This document shows positions 35,646 through 46,458 of a stretch of DNA of 64,000 nucleotides, piece by piece. The stretch lies in NCBI GenBank assembly GCA_963717195.1, contig CAVQVR010000001.1, positions 62,001 to 126,000 of the forward strand, written 5' to 3'. The stretch comes from JACDAE01 sp963717195. GTDB taxonomy: Bacteria; Chloroflexota; Ktedonobacteria; Ktedonobacterales; Ktedonobacteraceae. The notes under the pieces were generated by a model. The model was not told the DNA's origin. It saw nothing but the letters and a program-made list of their open reading frames with translations, and did not search any database. The stretch's first letter is position 1. Each line of letters starts with the position of its first letter. The position numbers and the translations under genes were made by a program.

Positions 35646-38600
35646 ATGGAACGCATTGTAGCGATGATCGACGGCAATGAGGCAGCAGCCCGGATCGCTC
35701 ACGCTCTCAGCGAAGTGATTGCCATCTACCCTATTACCCCTTCAACTCCTATGGGTGAGCTGGCAGATGCATGGTCAGCAATTGAACGCCCGAATCTGTG
35801 GGGAACGATACCACAGGTGATTGAGATGCAATCAGAAGCAGGAGCTGCAGGGACTATTCACGGTGCACTCCAGGCAGGGGCGCTGGTCACGACGTTCACT
35901 GCTTCTCAGGGTCTGCTCCTGATGATCCCAAATATGTATAAAATCGCCGGGGAGTTGACACCAGTTGTGTTTCACGTAGCCGCTCGTTCATTAGCAGCAC
36001 AGGGACTCTCTATCTTTGGCGATCATTCTGATGTTATGGCGACACGGGCGACTGGTTTTGCACTGCTTTCCTCAAACTCGGTGCAAGAGGCACATGATCT
36101 GGCGCTGATCGCTCACGCAGCGACCTTGAAAACACGTATTCCCTTTCTCCATTTCTTCGATGGTTTTCGCACGTCGCATGAGATCGACAAGGTCGAGCAA
36201 CTGGACAGTTCAGATCTACAGGCAATGATCGATACTTCTCTGGTGATGGCTCACCGTGCCCGTGCACTGTCGCCGGATCGTCCCTTCATTCGTGGCACCT
36301 CTCAAAATCCCGACGTCTATTTCCAGGCAAGGGAAACCGTGAATCCCTTCTATAACACCTGTCCTGCTATCGTTCAGGAGACAATGGATCGCTTCGCGCA
36401 CATCGTTGGCCGCCAGTATCACCTGTTTGATTATGCCGGGGCACCCGACGCCGAACGTGTCATCGTTTTAATGGGCTCTGGAGCGGAGACTGTTGAATAT
36501 ACTGCCAGATATTTGCAAGAACGAGGGGAGAAGGTCGGCGTCGTGAAAGTTCGCCTGTACCGTCCGTTCTCCGTTGAGCCGTTCTTGCATTCATTACCCT
36601 CAACGGTAAAGTCGATCGCCGTCCTGGATCGCACGAAGGAGCCGGGGAGTGTAGGCGAGCCGCTCTACATGGACGTGGTTACGGCCATCAGCGAAGGACA
36701 CGCCAGAGGTTTATCGATCACACCACGCATTATCGGAGGCCGCTATGGTCTCTCATCGAAAGAGTTCACGCCAGCGATGGTCAAGGCGGTTTATGATGAG
36801 CTTGAGCAAGCAAATCCCAAAGAACACTTCACGATCGGCATTCATGATGATGTGACACACACCAGTTTGAACTATGATCCATCATTCTCCATTGAGCGTT
36901 CCGATACTGTGCAATGTGTGTTCTGGGGTCTCGGCTCCGATGGCACCGTGGGCGCGAACAGAAAACTCGATCAAGATCATCGGGGAGGAGACCGAGAACT
37001 ACGCACAGGGCTACTTCGTCTACGACTCGAAGAAATCTGGCTCGGTGACCATTTCTCACTTACGCTTTGGGCCTCGCTCGATACATGCTCCCTATCTAAT
37101 TGGTCCCGGCCAGGCTGACTTCGTTGCCTGTCACCAGTTTACCTTCCTGGAACGTCTTGACGTGCTGAAGTACGCAAAGCCCGGTGCTGTTTTCCTGCTC
37201 GATAGCATCTATAAGCCAGAGGAGGTCTGGGCACATCTTCCTCAAGAGACGCAACGTGAGATTCTTGCGAAAAAGCTCCACCTCTATGTCATTAATGCGC
37301 ACAAGGTCGCACACGATACTGGTATGGGTGGGCGCATCAATACCGTCATGCAGACCTGCTTTTTTGCTATCAGTGGTATCTTGCCGCGTGAGGAGGCAAT
37401 CGCTCAAATTAAAAAGAGTATCAAAAAGTCCTATAGCAAGCGTGGTGAGATCGTCGTGCAGCAAAACTTCCATGCGGTGGATGCGACACTCGTTCATCTG
37501 CAGGAAGTGCCTGCGAGCGCGATGAAGAGCGCAGAGTCATTGAGTGGGATAACCGTAAGCTCATCTTCAACGGTGAGTACTGGAGCAGCGGAGAACGCAT
37601 CGCTGCTTATAGGAGCGAATGGTTCATCCAGACGTATTCCTCTGCCAATGCTTTCACGCCAGTCACCTGTTCCTCCCGAAGCTCCTGTGTTTGTACGTGA
37701 CGTACTCGGTCCTATGATTGCTGGTAACGGCGATGATCTCCCGGTAAGCAAATTGCCTATTGATGGCACGTATCCATCGGGAACGGCACGGTGGGAGAAA
37801 CGCAATCTTGCCCTGGAAATGCCTGTGTGGGATCCTCGATATCTGTATTCAATGTGGAAAATGTGTCATGGTCTGCCCGCACTCGGTCATCCGCATGAAG
37901 GTGTATGATCCAGCTGAACTGGCAGGTGCTCCTGAGACATTTCAAGCAACCGATGCCCATTTCAAGGAATTCCCAGGCATGAAATATACGCTGCAAGTCT
38001 CCCCCGAAGACTGCACTGGCTGTGCGCTCTGTATCGAGGCATGCCCGGTAAAGGATAAAAGAGAGGTTGGACACAAAGCCATCAATATGGCACCTCAGCC
38101 TCCTTTGCGGCAGCGAGAGAAGGAAAACTGGGAGTTCTTCCTCAAACTCCCCTACGTCGATCCGGCGGCAATCAATCTGAGCGCAATCAAAAATGCACAG
38201 TTGCTGGAGCCGCTCTTTGAATTCTCTGGCGCTTGCTCTGGTTGTGGTGAGACCCCCTACATCAAACTGGCGTCTCAGTTGTTCGGTGATCGTATGATTG
38301 TTGCCAATGCGACAGGCTGTTCATCAATTTATGGAGGAAATCTGCCCACGACACCCTGGACAAAGAATGCCGAGGGGCGTGGCCCCGCCTGGTCCAATTC
38401 GTTGTTCGAAGACAACGCGGAGTTCGGCCTGGGAATGCGCGTCACCCTGGATAAACAACAGGAATTCGCCTGTGAATTGCTGGCACAATGCGCACAACTC
38501 GTCGGTGAAGGCCTGGTGGATGCCATTCTGGATGCTGATCAATCAACCGAGGCTGGCATTCACGCACAACGCGAGCGCATCACCCTCCTGAAAAAGCATC

Positions 38601-39340
38601 TCCAGGGACTGGAAGCCTTGGATAGCATTATGGAATCACGCGTGCGCAACCTGCTCAGCCTGGCCGATATGCTGGTCAAAAAGAGCGTCTGGATCATTGG
38701 CGGCGATGGATGGGCCTACGATATTGGCTTCGGTGGCCTGGATCACGTTCTCTCCACCGGTCGCAACGTTAATATTCTGGTGCTGGACACAGAAGTCTAT
38801 TCCAATACCGGTGGGCAGGCATCGAAATCAACCCCAAGAGGTGCGGTTGCCAAATTCGCGGCACGCGGTAAAGCAACACCGAAGAAAGATCTAGGCTTGC
38901 TCGCCATGGCATACGGCACGGTCTATGTCGCTCACATCGCAATGGGAGCCAACGACCAGCAAACGCTCAAAGCCTTTCTGGAAGCCGAAGCCTATGATGG
39001 ACCTTCGCTCATTATTGCCTACAGCCACTGTATTGCACACGGCATAGATATGCGTAAAGGAATGGATCAACAGAAGCGAGCAGTTCAGAGTGGCTACTGG
39101 CAATTATATCGCTACAATCCACTACTAGCCGAAGAAGGCAAGAATCCGCTGACAATCGACTCGAAAGAGCCGACACTTCCGCTGGAAGAGTTCGCCTATA
39201 ATGAGACGCGCTATCGTATGTTGCTGCAAAGCGATGAGTCACGCGCCGATACGCTGATGCAGCTCGCGAAAGATGATGTCCGGCAACGCTGGGACCATTA
39301 TCAGCAACTGGCACATGAAGAACCACATACCACAAAATGA
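35646..39340 (+). pseudogene. nifJ: Pyruvate:ferredoxin (flavodoxin) oxidoreductase, two +1 frameshifts
   Basis: If two single-base insertions are removed the gene encodes about 1230 residues, the normal length of the one-chain enzyme that turns pyruvate and CoA into acetyl-CoA, CO2 and reduced ferredoxin. Domain order: alpha part (IYPITPSTPMGE near residue 30), gamma part, two 4Fe-4S clusters (CIQCGKCVMVCP; CTGCALCIEACP) and the TPP domain (CSGCGETPYIKL, GDGWAYDIGFGG). The first extra base is the G at 36961 (GANKNSIKII is restored), the second one of CCTC at 37834-37837 (DPDICIQCGK is restored). AGGAGG precedes the ATG. No other damage is visible. It lies 22 bases before a dihydroorotate dehydrogenase-like gene. 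Confidence 0.92.
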
Positions 39341-39362
39341 TGGAAGACAGGAGAATACGAGT

Positions 39363-40364
39363 ATGACCATGCCAGATCTCACAACTACCTACCTGGGGCT
39401 GCCGCTCAGGAATCCCCTGGTTGCCTCAGCTTCGCCGATCTCAAAGCAATTGCACCTGGTGCGCCAATTGGAAGATGCGGGGGCTTCCGCTCTTGTCATG
39501 TACTCCTTGTTTGAGGAGCAGATCAATCATGACAGCTACGAACTTGATCATTATCTAAATCGTGGCACCGAGACCTATGCCGAAGCTTTGAGCTACTTTC
39601 CCGACCTGGACACCTACAACGTGGGACCCGATTCCTACCTGGAACATTTGCGGCTGGTCAAAGAAGCAGTGCATATCCCTGTGATTGGCAGCCTGAACGG
39701 CATCTCTGCTGGTGGTTGGGTCGAGTATGCCCGCAAGATTGAACAGGCCGGTGCGGATGCGCTCGAACTAAACATCTACTACCTGCCAACCGATCCTGAC
39801 CTGACGAGCGCGGAATTAGAGGAAGAGTATCTCAGACTGGTGAGAGATGTACGGGCAACAGTGAAGATTCCTCTTGCCCTTAAGCTCAGTCCTTTCTTCA
39901 CCTCATTTCCCAATATGGCAAGGCGTTTTGCCGAGGCAGGAGTGAATGGGCTGGTCCTGTTCAATCGTTTCTACCAACCCGATTTTGACCTGGAGAACCT
40001 GGAGGTCGTTCCCAATCTTCAGCTCAGCACATCGCATGATATACGTCTCCCCCTGCGCTGGATCGCCATTCTGTACGGTCGCATTCCAGTCGATTTCGCA
40101 CTGACCAGCGGCATTCACACAGCTCACGATGTTCTCAAAGCCATGATGGCTGGCGCAAATGTTGCGATGACCACCTCTGCCTTGCTAGAATACGGCATTG
40201 AGCACACCTCCCAGATTATAGAAAATTTACAACGCTGGATGGAGGAACACGAGTATGCGTCGATCACTCAGATGCGTGGTAGTATGAGCCAGCGCTCTGT
40301 TGCCGAACCAGCCGCCTTCGAACGCGCAAACTATATGAAAGCACTGAATACATTTAAAGTCTGA
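39363..40364 (+). CDS. Dihydroorotate dehydrogenase-like protein
   Basis: About 333 residues of a TIM-barrel flavoprotein similar to class 1 dihydroorotate dehydrogenases: LGLPLRNPLVASASP, VIGSLNGISAGGWVEYAR, ALELNIYYLP, ALTSGIHTAHDVLKAMMAGAN. The typical pyrD catalytic surroundings are not obvious, and the position between nifJ and hox suggests a redox role rather than pyrimidine synthesis. The ATG at 39363 follows AGGAG; an in-frame ATG at 39273 lies inside nifJ and is rejected. A hairpin begins at the stop codon. Confidence 0.87.
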   Translation: MTMPDLTTTYLGLPLRNPLVASASPISKQLHLVRQLEDAGASALVMYSLFEEQINHDSYELDHYLNRGTETYAEALSYFPDLDTYNVGPDSYLEHLRLVKEAVHIPVIGSLNGISAGGWVEYARKIEQAGADALELNIYYLPTDPDLTSAELEEEYLRLVRDVRATVKIPLALKLSPFFTSFPNMARRFAEAGVNGLVLFNRFYQPDFDLENLEVVPNLQLSTSHDIRLPLRWIAILYGRIPVDFALTSGIHTAHDVLKAMMAGANVAMTTSALLEYGIEHTSQIIENLQRWMEEHEYASITQMRGSMSQRSVAEPAAFERANYMKALNTFKV

Positions 40365-40411
40365 TAGAAAGAGAGAGGAAGAATGTCGCTTCTTCCTCTC
40401 TCTTTCTATCA
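40362..40411 (+). terminator. 22-bp hairpin at the end of the nifJ operon
   Basis: Perfect 22-bp purine/pyrimidine arms (40362-40383 and 40390-40411) with a 6-base loop start at the stop codon. No T-run follows. It separates nifJ plus the dehydrogenase-like gene from hoxE. Confidence 0.7.
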
Positions 40412-40460
40412 TCGTGATGAGCTTGTGATATTTTTTCCCAATCTTTAAGTCTATGGATTA

Positions 40461-40466
40461 TATAAT
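40461..40466 (+). promoter_or_regulatory. Possible -10 box upstream of hoxE
   Basis: TATAAT, 57 bases before the hoxE start and beyond the hairpin, in an AT-rich stretch. No clear -35 partner was found. Confidence 0.35.
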
Positions 40467-40522
40467 AGAAAATATGAACTGAACAACGAATACAACTTGA
40501 TGAAGAACAGAGGAGATATACG

Positions 40523-41017
40523 ATGATGCAATCAGCACCAACCCTCCCAACCGATGACAAGCGCTGGCGCATAGTTGCCACGACTATGCGTAGAAACGGC
40601 TATACCCCGGATGCACTCATCGAAACTCTGCATACCGCACAGAGTGCGTTCGGATATCTTGATAACGTCGCATTACGTTTCGTTGCCCAGGAATTGCACG
40701 TTCCCCTCAGCAAGGTCTATGGAGTCGCAACATTCTACCATGCATTCACACTCAAACCAGAAGGACTCCACCGCTGCATCGTATGCCAGGGAACGGCCTG
40801 TTATATCAAAGGCAGCCAGGCCATTCTTCGCGCTGTGATGAAGGAGTATCATATTACCCCTGGCGAAACAACCGAGGATCAGCGGTTATCATTGTTAACG
40901 GCACGCTGCCTGGGAGCGTGTAGCATGGCTCCTGCCGCCATCCTGGATGAGAATGTCGTCGGACACTTAACGCCTGAGAATGTCCTGGCTGAATTGGAAG
41001 GACTGACGAAATCATGA
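40523..41017 (+). CDS. hoxE: NAD(P)-linked bidirectional hydrogenase, diaphorase subunit HoxE (NuoE-like)
   Basis: 164 residues of the 24-kDa thioredoxin-fold 2Fe-2S subunit. Ligand cysteines are in CQGTACYIKG and ARCLGACSMAP. It passes electrons within the diaphorase part that links NAD(P)H to the hydrogenase. GAGGAG precedes the ATG. The stop overlaps the hoxF start by ATGA. Confidence 0.93.
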   Translation: MMQSAPTLPTDDKRWRIVATTMRRNGYTPDALIETLHTAQSAFGYLDNVALRFVAQELHVPLSKVYGVATFYHAFTLKPEGLHRCIVCQGTACYIKGSQAILRAVMKEYHITPGETTEDQRLSLLTARCLGACSMAPAAILDENVVGHLTPENVLAELEGLTKS

Positions 41018-42685
41018 TACATACTGCTCTCACCCCAGATGATCTGCCCAAAGTCGCTGAAGCGGAAAACGCTGAAGCCATCTCTTTTGAGCACACAATT
41101 CATGTCTGCGTTGCGGCAGGCTGCTTATCGCTGCATAGCGATCAGATCAAACAACACCTCGAACAGCAGATCCAGGAACGTGGCCTGACCCATTGCCGCG
41201 TCAAAGGGGTCGGCTGCATGGGACTCTGTAGCGCAGGACCACTGGTGTCCGTGCGCCCTGAGAAAACGCTTTATCAAGCGGTCACACCAGAGGATGCACC
41301 TGCAATCATCGATAGCCTGGGTGACGCACCCGTAGAACGCCTCATCTGTCCAACCGAACGGCCATTCTTCACCCAACAAACAAAAATTGTGCTGGCAAAC
41401 TCGGGCGAGATCGATCCCGAGCGGCTGGAAGACTATCTCGCCGTCGGTGGATATCAGCAACTTTCTCACGTATTGAACGATTTAACCCCACCCCAGATCG
41501 TTGATCTCGTTTCCCGCAGCGGATTGCGCGGTCGCGGGGGAGCTGGCTATCCCACTGGCTTGAAATGGGGCACCGTCGCCAAGGCCACTGGACCACGGAA
41601 ATTCGTTATCTGTAATGCTGACGAGGGCGATCCCGGTGCATTTATGGATCGCAGCGTGCTGGAGAGTGATCCCCATCGCGTGCTGGAAGGCATGGCCATA
41701 GCCGCCTACGCAATTGGTGCCAACGAGGGATATATCTATATTCGCACAGAATATCCGTTGGCAATCAAACGCTTGCAAGCGGCAATTCATCAGACCGAAC
41801 GCGCAAAATTATTGGGAAGTAGTATCCTGGGTACGTCCTTCAGCCTCCAACTTCACCTCCGCTTAGGCGCAGGTGCCTTCGTGTGTGGAGAAGAAACCGC
41901 TCTCATCGCTAGCATCGAGGGCAAGCGCGGACAACCACGCCCACGACCACCCTTTCCTGCCGAGCGTGGACTCTGGAATGCTCCAACCCTGATCAATAAC
42001 GTTGAAACTTACGCGAATATCGCCCCCATCATCGCGCGTGGACCTGAATGGTTCGCTGGCATCGGCACAGAGCGCAGCAAAGGCACCAAAGTCTTCGCAC
42101 TCGCTGGCAAGATCGTCAATACAGGCTTAATTGAGGTGCCGATGGGCACCCCCCTGCGCACGATCATCAATGATATAGGCGAAGGCATTCCTGATGGACA
42201 CGTCTTCAAAGCAGTCCAGACCGGCGGCCCAAGTGGTGGATGCATTCCAGTCGCATACCTTGACACACCCGTCGATTATGAAATCACTCACCGCCCTGGG
42301 ATCAATCATGGGCTCAGGCGGCATGATCGTCATGGATGAGTACTCATGCATGGTCGATGTCGCTCGCTTCTTTATGGAATTCTGTATGTCCGAATCGTGC
42401 GGCAAATGCGTGCCTTGCAGAGTGGGAACGGCAGAGATGCATGAACTCCTCTCACGCATCGTACAGGGACAGGCGACTGGCGCAGATATGACGCTGCTAC
42501 AGGAATTGTGCGAGACAGTCAAATATACCAGCCTGTGTGGATTAGGGCAATCCGCTCCCGATCCTGTACTGAGCACGATAAAATACTTCGAGCATGAATA
42601 CCTGGCACATATCGTTGACCACGTCTGTCCGGCTGGACAATGCCAGCTTGAACCAATCGCCCAGACCCAGGAGGTACCGTCATGA
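41014..42685 (+). pseudogene. hoxF: Hydrogenase diaphorase subunit HoxF (NuoF-like), one +1 frameshift
   Basis: Corrected length about 556 residues. The N-terminal part is a 2Fe-2S thioredoxin-like segment (VAAGCLSLH, GCMGLCSAGP). The NADH- and FMN-binding core follows (RGRGGAGYPTGLKW, ICNADEGDPGAF, GAGAFVCGEETAL), then the 4Fe-4S site SCGKCVPCR. One extra A in the run at 42281-42283 breaks the frame; without it the reading is DYESLTALGSIMGSGG. It overlaps hoxE and hoxU by 4 bases each, which argues that the frame was maintained until recently or that the base is a reading error. Confidence 0.92.
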
Positions 42686-43398
42686 CAACGCAAATACGCG
42701 TAAAAACGCTGGTCATTGATGGCCACGCTATCAGCGCACGTGAAACCAGCACGATTCTGGAAGCGGCCCAGGAAGAAGGTATCTTTGTTCCCACCATGTG
42801 CCACCTGGAAGGTTTGTCTGAAGTTGGTGCGTGTCGCCTCTGCCTGGTTGAAGTGAAGGGCATCAACAAGCTCTTGCCTGCATGTGTGACCAGAGTCGAA
42901 GAAGATATGGAGGTAACGACCCATTCTGAGCGGCTTGATCGCTATCGAAAAACGGTACTCAAGTTCTTATTTGCCGAGGGCAACCATATCTGCTCCGTCT
43001 GCGTGGCGAATGGACACTGCGAATTGCAATCAATGGCACAACGGCTTGGCATGGATCACGTGCGTGTTCCTTACATCTCGCCGCGTCGCCAGATCGATGC
43101 CTCGCATCAACGCTTCACCTTTGATCCCAATCGCTGCATCCTGTGCACACGCTGCGTGCGCGTCTGCGACGAAATTGAAGGAGCACACACCTGGGACATA
43201 ATGGGCCGTGGCGTTGACAGCCGCATCATTTCAGATCTCAACGAGCCATGGGGTAAATCGACATCATGCACCAGTTGCGGCAAATGCGTACAGGTCTGCC
43301 CCACAGGAGCATTGGTCGAGAAAGGCAAGTCGGTATCCAAATCAGTCAAACACCCTGGCTTCTTGCCCTACCTGAAAAGAATGCGAGGCCAGCAATGA
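42682..43398 (+). CDS. hoxU: Hydrogenase diaphorase subunit HoxU
   Basis: 238 residues: N-terminal 2Fe-2S ferredoxin domain (GACRLCLVEVKG), a His-Cys 4Fe-4S motif (HICSVCVANGHC) and two 4Fe-4S sites at the end (CILCTRCVRVCDE; CTSCGKCVQVCP). It wires the diaphorase to the hydrogenase small subunit. It overlaps hoxF and hoxY by ATGA-type overlaps. Confidence 0.95.
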   Translation: MTTQIRVKTLVIDGHAISARETSTILEAAQEEGIFVPTMCHLEGLSEVGACRLCLVEVKGINKLLPACVTRVEEDMEVTTHSERLDRYRKTVLKFLFAEGNHICSVCVANGHCELQSMAQRLGMDHVRVPYISPRRQIDASHQRFTFDPNRCILCTRCVRVCDEIEGAHTWDIMGRGVDSRIISDLNEPWGKSTSCTSCGKCVQVCPTGALVEKGKSVSKSVKHPGFLPYLKRMRGQQ

Positions 43399-43925
43399 GC
43401 ACACAACCTGCGAAAAAAGTCTCAGTTGCAACAGTATGGCTGGACGGTTGCTCTGGCTGCCACATGTCGCTGCTTGATATGGATGAGCGGCTCATTGAGC
43501 TTGCCTCTGCCATCGATATTGTGTATAGCCCTCTTGTGGATACAAAAACATTTCCGGAACAGGTGGATCTGGCTCTGGTCGAGGGTTCAGTCAGCAGCGA
43601 GGATGATCTGGCGAAGATCAAGCACATTCGTGAGCATACCCGTTTGCTGATTGCCATGGGAGATTGCGCCGTCACTGGCAATGTGCCGTCGATGCGCAAT
43701 CCTTTCGGCCCCGAAAAGATCCTTCAGCACATCTACTTGCGCAACGCTCCTGATACGATTGTACCGCGCCTGTTACCTCGCGTGTTGCCCATCCACCAGG
43801 TCGTTGCGGTTGACGTTTTCCTGCCCGGCTGTCCACCTCCTGCCGATGCAATTTACTTTGCATTGACGGAATTGCTGGCCGGTCGTCTCCCCGACATGAG
43901 TGGCTACACCCGGTTCGGAAAGTGA
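43395..43925 (+). CDS. hoxY: NiFe hydrogenase small subunit HoxY
   Basis: 176 residues, the short small-subunit form of group 3 hydrogenases with a single proximal 4Fe-4S cluster. Ligand Cys are in DGCSGCHMSLLD, MGDCAVTGN and PGCPPPAD. ATG at 43395 overlaps the hoxU stop. Soluble, with no Tat signal, as expected for cytoplasmic bidirectional enzymes. Confidence 0.95.
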   Translation: MSTQPAKKVSVATVWLDGCSGCHMSLLDMDERLIELASAIDIVYSPLVDTKTFPEQVDLALVEGSVSSEDDLAKIKHIREHTRLLIAMGDCAVTGNVPSMRNPFGPEKILQHIYLRNAPDTIVPRLLPRVLPIHQVVAVDVFLPGCPPPADAIYFALTELLAGRLPDMSGYTRFGK

Positions 43926-43932
43926 GGATGCA

Positions 43933-45355
43933 ATGTCACAACACATTACAATAGATCCCGTCACACGCATTGAGGGCCATGCCAAAATCACCTTGCAATT
44001 AGATGAAGCTGGCAAGGTCGAGGACGCACATTTTCATGTGACTCAGGTTCGCGGCTTCGAGAAGTTTTGTGAGGGACGCCCTTTTACCGAAATGCCCTCA
44101 CTTATGGCCCGCATCTGTGGCATCTGCCCGGTCAGCCACCTCATTGCCTCAAGCAAAGCTTGTGATGCCTTGCTGGCCGTACGCATTCCGCCCACCGCCG
44201 TCAAACTACGTCGCATCATAAATCTCGCGCAGATTATGCAATCACACGCACTCAGCTTTTTCTACCTGTCTGCTCCTGACCTGCTCTTAGGGATGGATGC
44301 AGATCCAGCACAACGCAACATCTTCGGCATCCTGGCAGAGCATCCTGAGATGGCACAAGATGGCATTCGCCTGCGCTCTATCGGGCAACAGATCATCGAG
44401 ATGCTAGGTGGCAAGCGCATTCATCCTGCCTGGGTCGTTCCGGGAGGCGTGAGCGAACCATTGTCGGCGGAAAAGCACGAACGCATACTGACGATGCTTC
44501 CTGAGGCAAAGGAGATCACGCTCCGTGCACTGACGTGGTTCAAGGGAGCATTATCACAGTATCAGGAAGAGATCGCCAGCTTCGCGAATTTCCCGTCGTT
44601 ATTCATGGGATTGGCCAACGAAGAGAAGACGCTGGAGCATTATGATGGGCATGTGCGCATCGTTGCATCGGACGGCCATGTCGTTGCAGATCGGCTTGAT
44701 CCACTACAATACCTGCAGTATATCGAAGAGAAGACCGAGAACTGGACCTACCTTAAATCACCTTTTTACAAACCATTAGGCGAACACGAGGGGATGTATC
44801 GCGTCGGACCGCTGGCACGCCTCCTGGTGAGTCGAGCGCTGTGGCACCCCGGAAGCAGATGCTGCACGCGAAGAATTTCTCTCTCTCTATGCAGATACCC
44901 ACACCAGCTCTTTCTTCTATCATTATGCGCGACTCATCGAGATCCTGTACGCCAGCGAACGCATGCAGATGCTGCTGAACGAGCCAGATATTCTCAGTCC
45001 ACGCGTACGAGCACATGCGGAACCAAATCAGCTTGAAGGCATCGGCGTTGCCGAAGCGCCACGCGGCACCCTCATTCATCACTATACGATTGATGAGAAT
45101 GGCCTGATGCGCTCGGTCAACCTGATCATCGCGACTGGCCATAACAATCTGGCCATAAATCGTGGTGTGCTGCAAGTGGCCCAGCATTTCATCAAGGATG
45201 CACACATCACCGATGGCACGCTCAATCGCATGGAGGCTGTGATTCGTGCATTCGATCCCTGTTTGAGTTGCTCCACTCATGCAATAGGTGAGATGCCATT
45301 GCATGTGCAGGTATTCGATGCTGGCGGAGCTATGGTTAATGAACGTATCCGCTAA
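43933..45355 (+). pseudogene. hoxH: NiFe hydrogenase large subunit HoxH, one +1 frameshift
   Basis: Corrected length about 473 residues. Both NiFe-binding motifs are present: RICGICPVSH (N-terminal) and DPCLSCSTH (C-terminal), the latter followed by a peptide of about 24 residues that the maturation protease should remove. A C at 44839 breaks the frame; removing it restores SRACGTPEADAAREEF. GTGAGGATG precedes the ATG. It lies 7 bases after hoxY and overlaps the protease gene by 17 bases. Confidence 0.93.
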
Positions 45356-45806
45356 CCTTCGTACGCTGATTATAGGCATTGGTAACCCGTTACGCAGCGA
45401 CGACGGTCTGGGGTGGGCTGTAGCGGAACACCTTGCGCGTGAGTGTGACACGAACTGGGACATCCAGATAGTTCATCAATTGACGCCAGATGTGGCGCAA
45501 TGGATGTCAGATGTAAGCCTCGTGATCATGGTTGATGCCAGTCACACAGGAGAGCCGGGCGAATTGCATGTTCGCCCACTCTCCTCCTCCTCCACCGCAC
45601 AACCGGGTGCTATAAGCACACATCACACAACCCCCGAAGAATTAGCGGCGTTGACAACAGTCATCTATGGCCACTGTCCGCCAGTCATGATTGTCACCAT
45701 GACTGGCGCGGATTTCAGTATTGGTGAGCATCTCTCGCTCATCATTTCTCAGAAGCTTCCTCTTGTGTGTGCGCTGGTACGGCAAATGCTGAGGGACGCT
45801 TCATGA
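45339..45806 (+). CDS. hoxW: Hydrogenase maturation protease (HoxW/HybD type)
   Basis: About 155 residues: LIIGIGNPLRSDDGLGWAV carries the conserved Asp near the nickel-recognition site, followed by MVDASHTGEPG and HHTTPEELAAL. It clips the C-terminal peptide of HoxH after nickel insertion. The start is taken as the ATG inside the end of hoxH (17-base overlap). No hyp assembly genes are in the window. Confidence 0.9.
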   Translation: MNVSANLRTLIIGIGNPLRSDDGLGWAVAEHLARECDTNWDIQIVHQLTPDVAQWMSDVSLVIMVDASHTGEPGELHVRPLSSSSTAQPGAISTHHTTPEELAALTTVIYGHCPPVMIVTMTGADFSIGEHLSLIISQKLPLVCALVRQMLRDAS

Positions 45807-45942
45807 TATCGAGATATCCCAGGTCGGAAATCGCCCCATCTCTTTAATTCGGAGCCACGAAGCCGGGATAAATGCAACAATGTGCCTGCCATTTGCCGTG
45901 TCCTTTTTGGTCTGAGTTCGTTTGAATTGTTAGATCGCTGAA

Positions 45943-46458
45943 TTAGCTAGACAGTGTTATATAACTAAAATTTGTTACTGAAACACTTTCGCCTCCACCG
46001 CCTGTGCGATATGTTAATGCTACTTCTATTGGATGTATTGATGAAACGTTGATTGTATCCAGCACAACACTCCCAAGAGAGAATGATAGCGTGGCATTTT
46101 TGAGTGTCAATGAGATTTCTTGGGGTGTTTGTGTGGGCGTGACATTGTGATCTAATGTTTGAATAACAACTCCACTACTCGTTATTGAGTAAATATACCA
46201 TTTACCACTATTGCAATATTCTCCTAAAAATCCTGTGTTAGCATCTTGCTCTTCCAAACCAACACAATTTCCATCACCATCAAGATAGTTTTGAAGAGTT
46301 GCTATGATGCCTATTCTGTTGTTTGAGGAGAATGGTTTGTTATTTGGAAGTTGGAGGTATAAGTAGCCTCTTGCGGGAGCATTGATAGTTATCTGTGTTC
46401 CACAAGTAATCTTATCAATTCCCTGTGAAGTCCACTTGCCGCCTCCCTTGAGGAGCAC
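45943..46458 (-). CDS. Beta-rich protein fragment, possibly the outer domain of a broken gene
   Basis: 171 residues from a GTG without a ribosome binding site, so the true start may be missing. The sequence is beta-rich and looks like a concanavalin/laminin-G-type carbohydrate-binding fold (GFLGEYCNSGKWYIYSI, HPIEVALTYRTGGGG). Such domains occur at the ends of membrane kinases and secreted proteins in this group. Its base composition is more AT-rich than the neighbours, suggesting transfer or decay. Confidence 0.45.
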   Translation of the reverse strand: MLLKGGGKWTSQGIDKITCGTQITINAPARGYLYLQLPNNKPFSSNNRIGIIATLQNYLDGDGNCVGLEEQDANTGFLGEYCNSGKWYIYSITSSGVVIQTLDHNVTPTQTPQEISLTLKNATLSFSLGSVVLDTINVSSIHPIEVALTYRTGGGGESVSVTNFSYITLSS

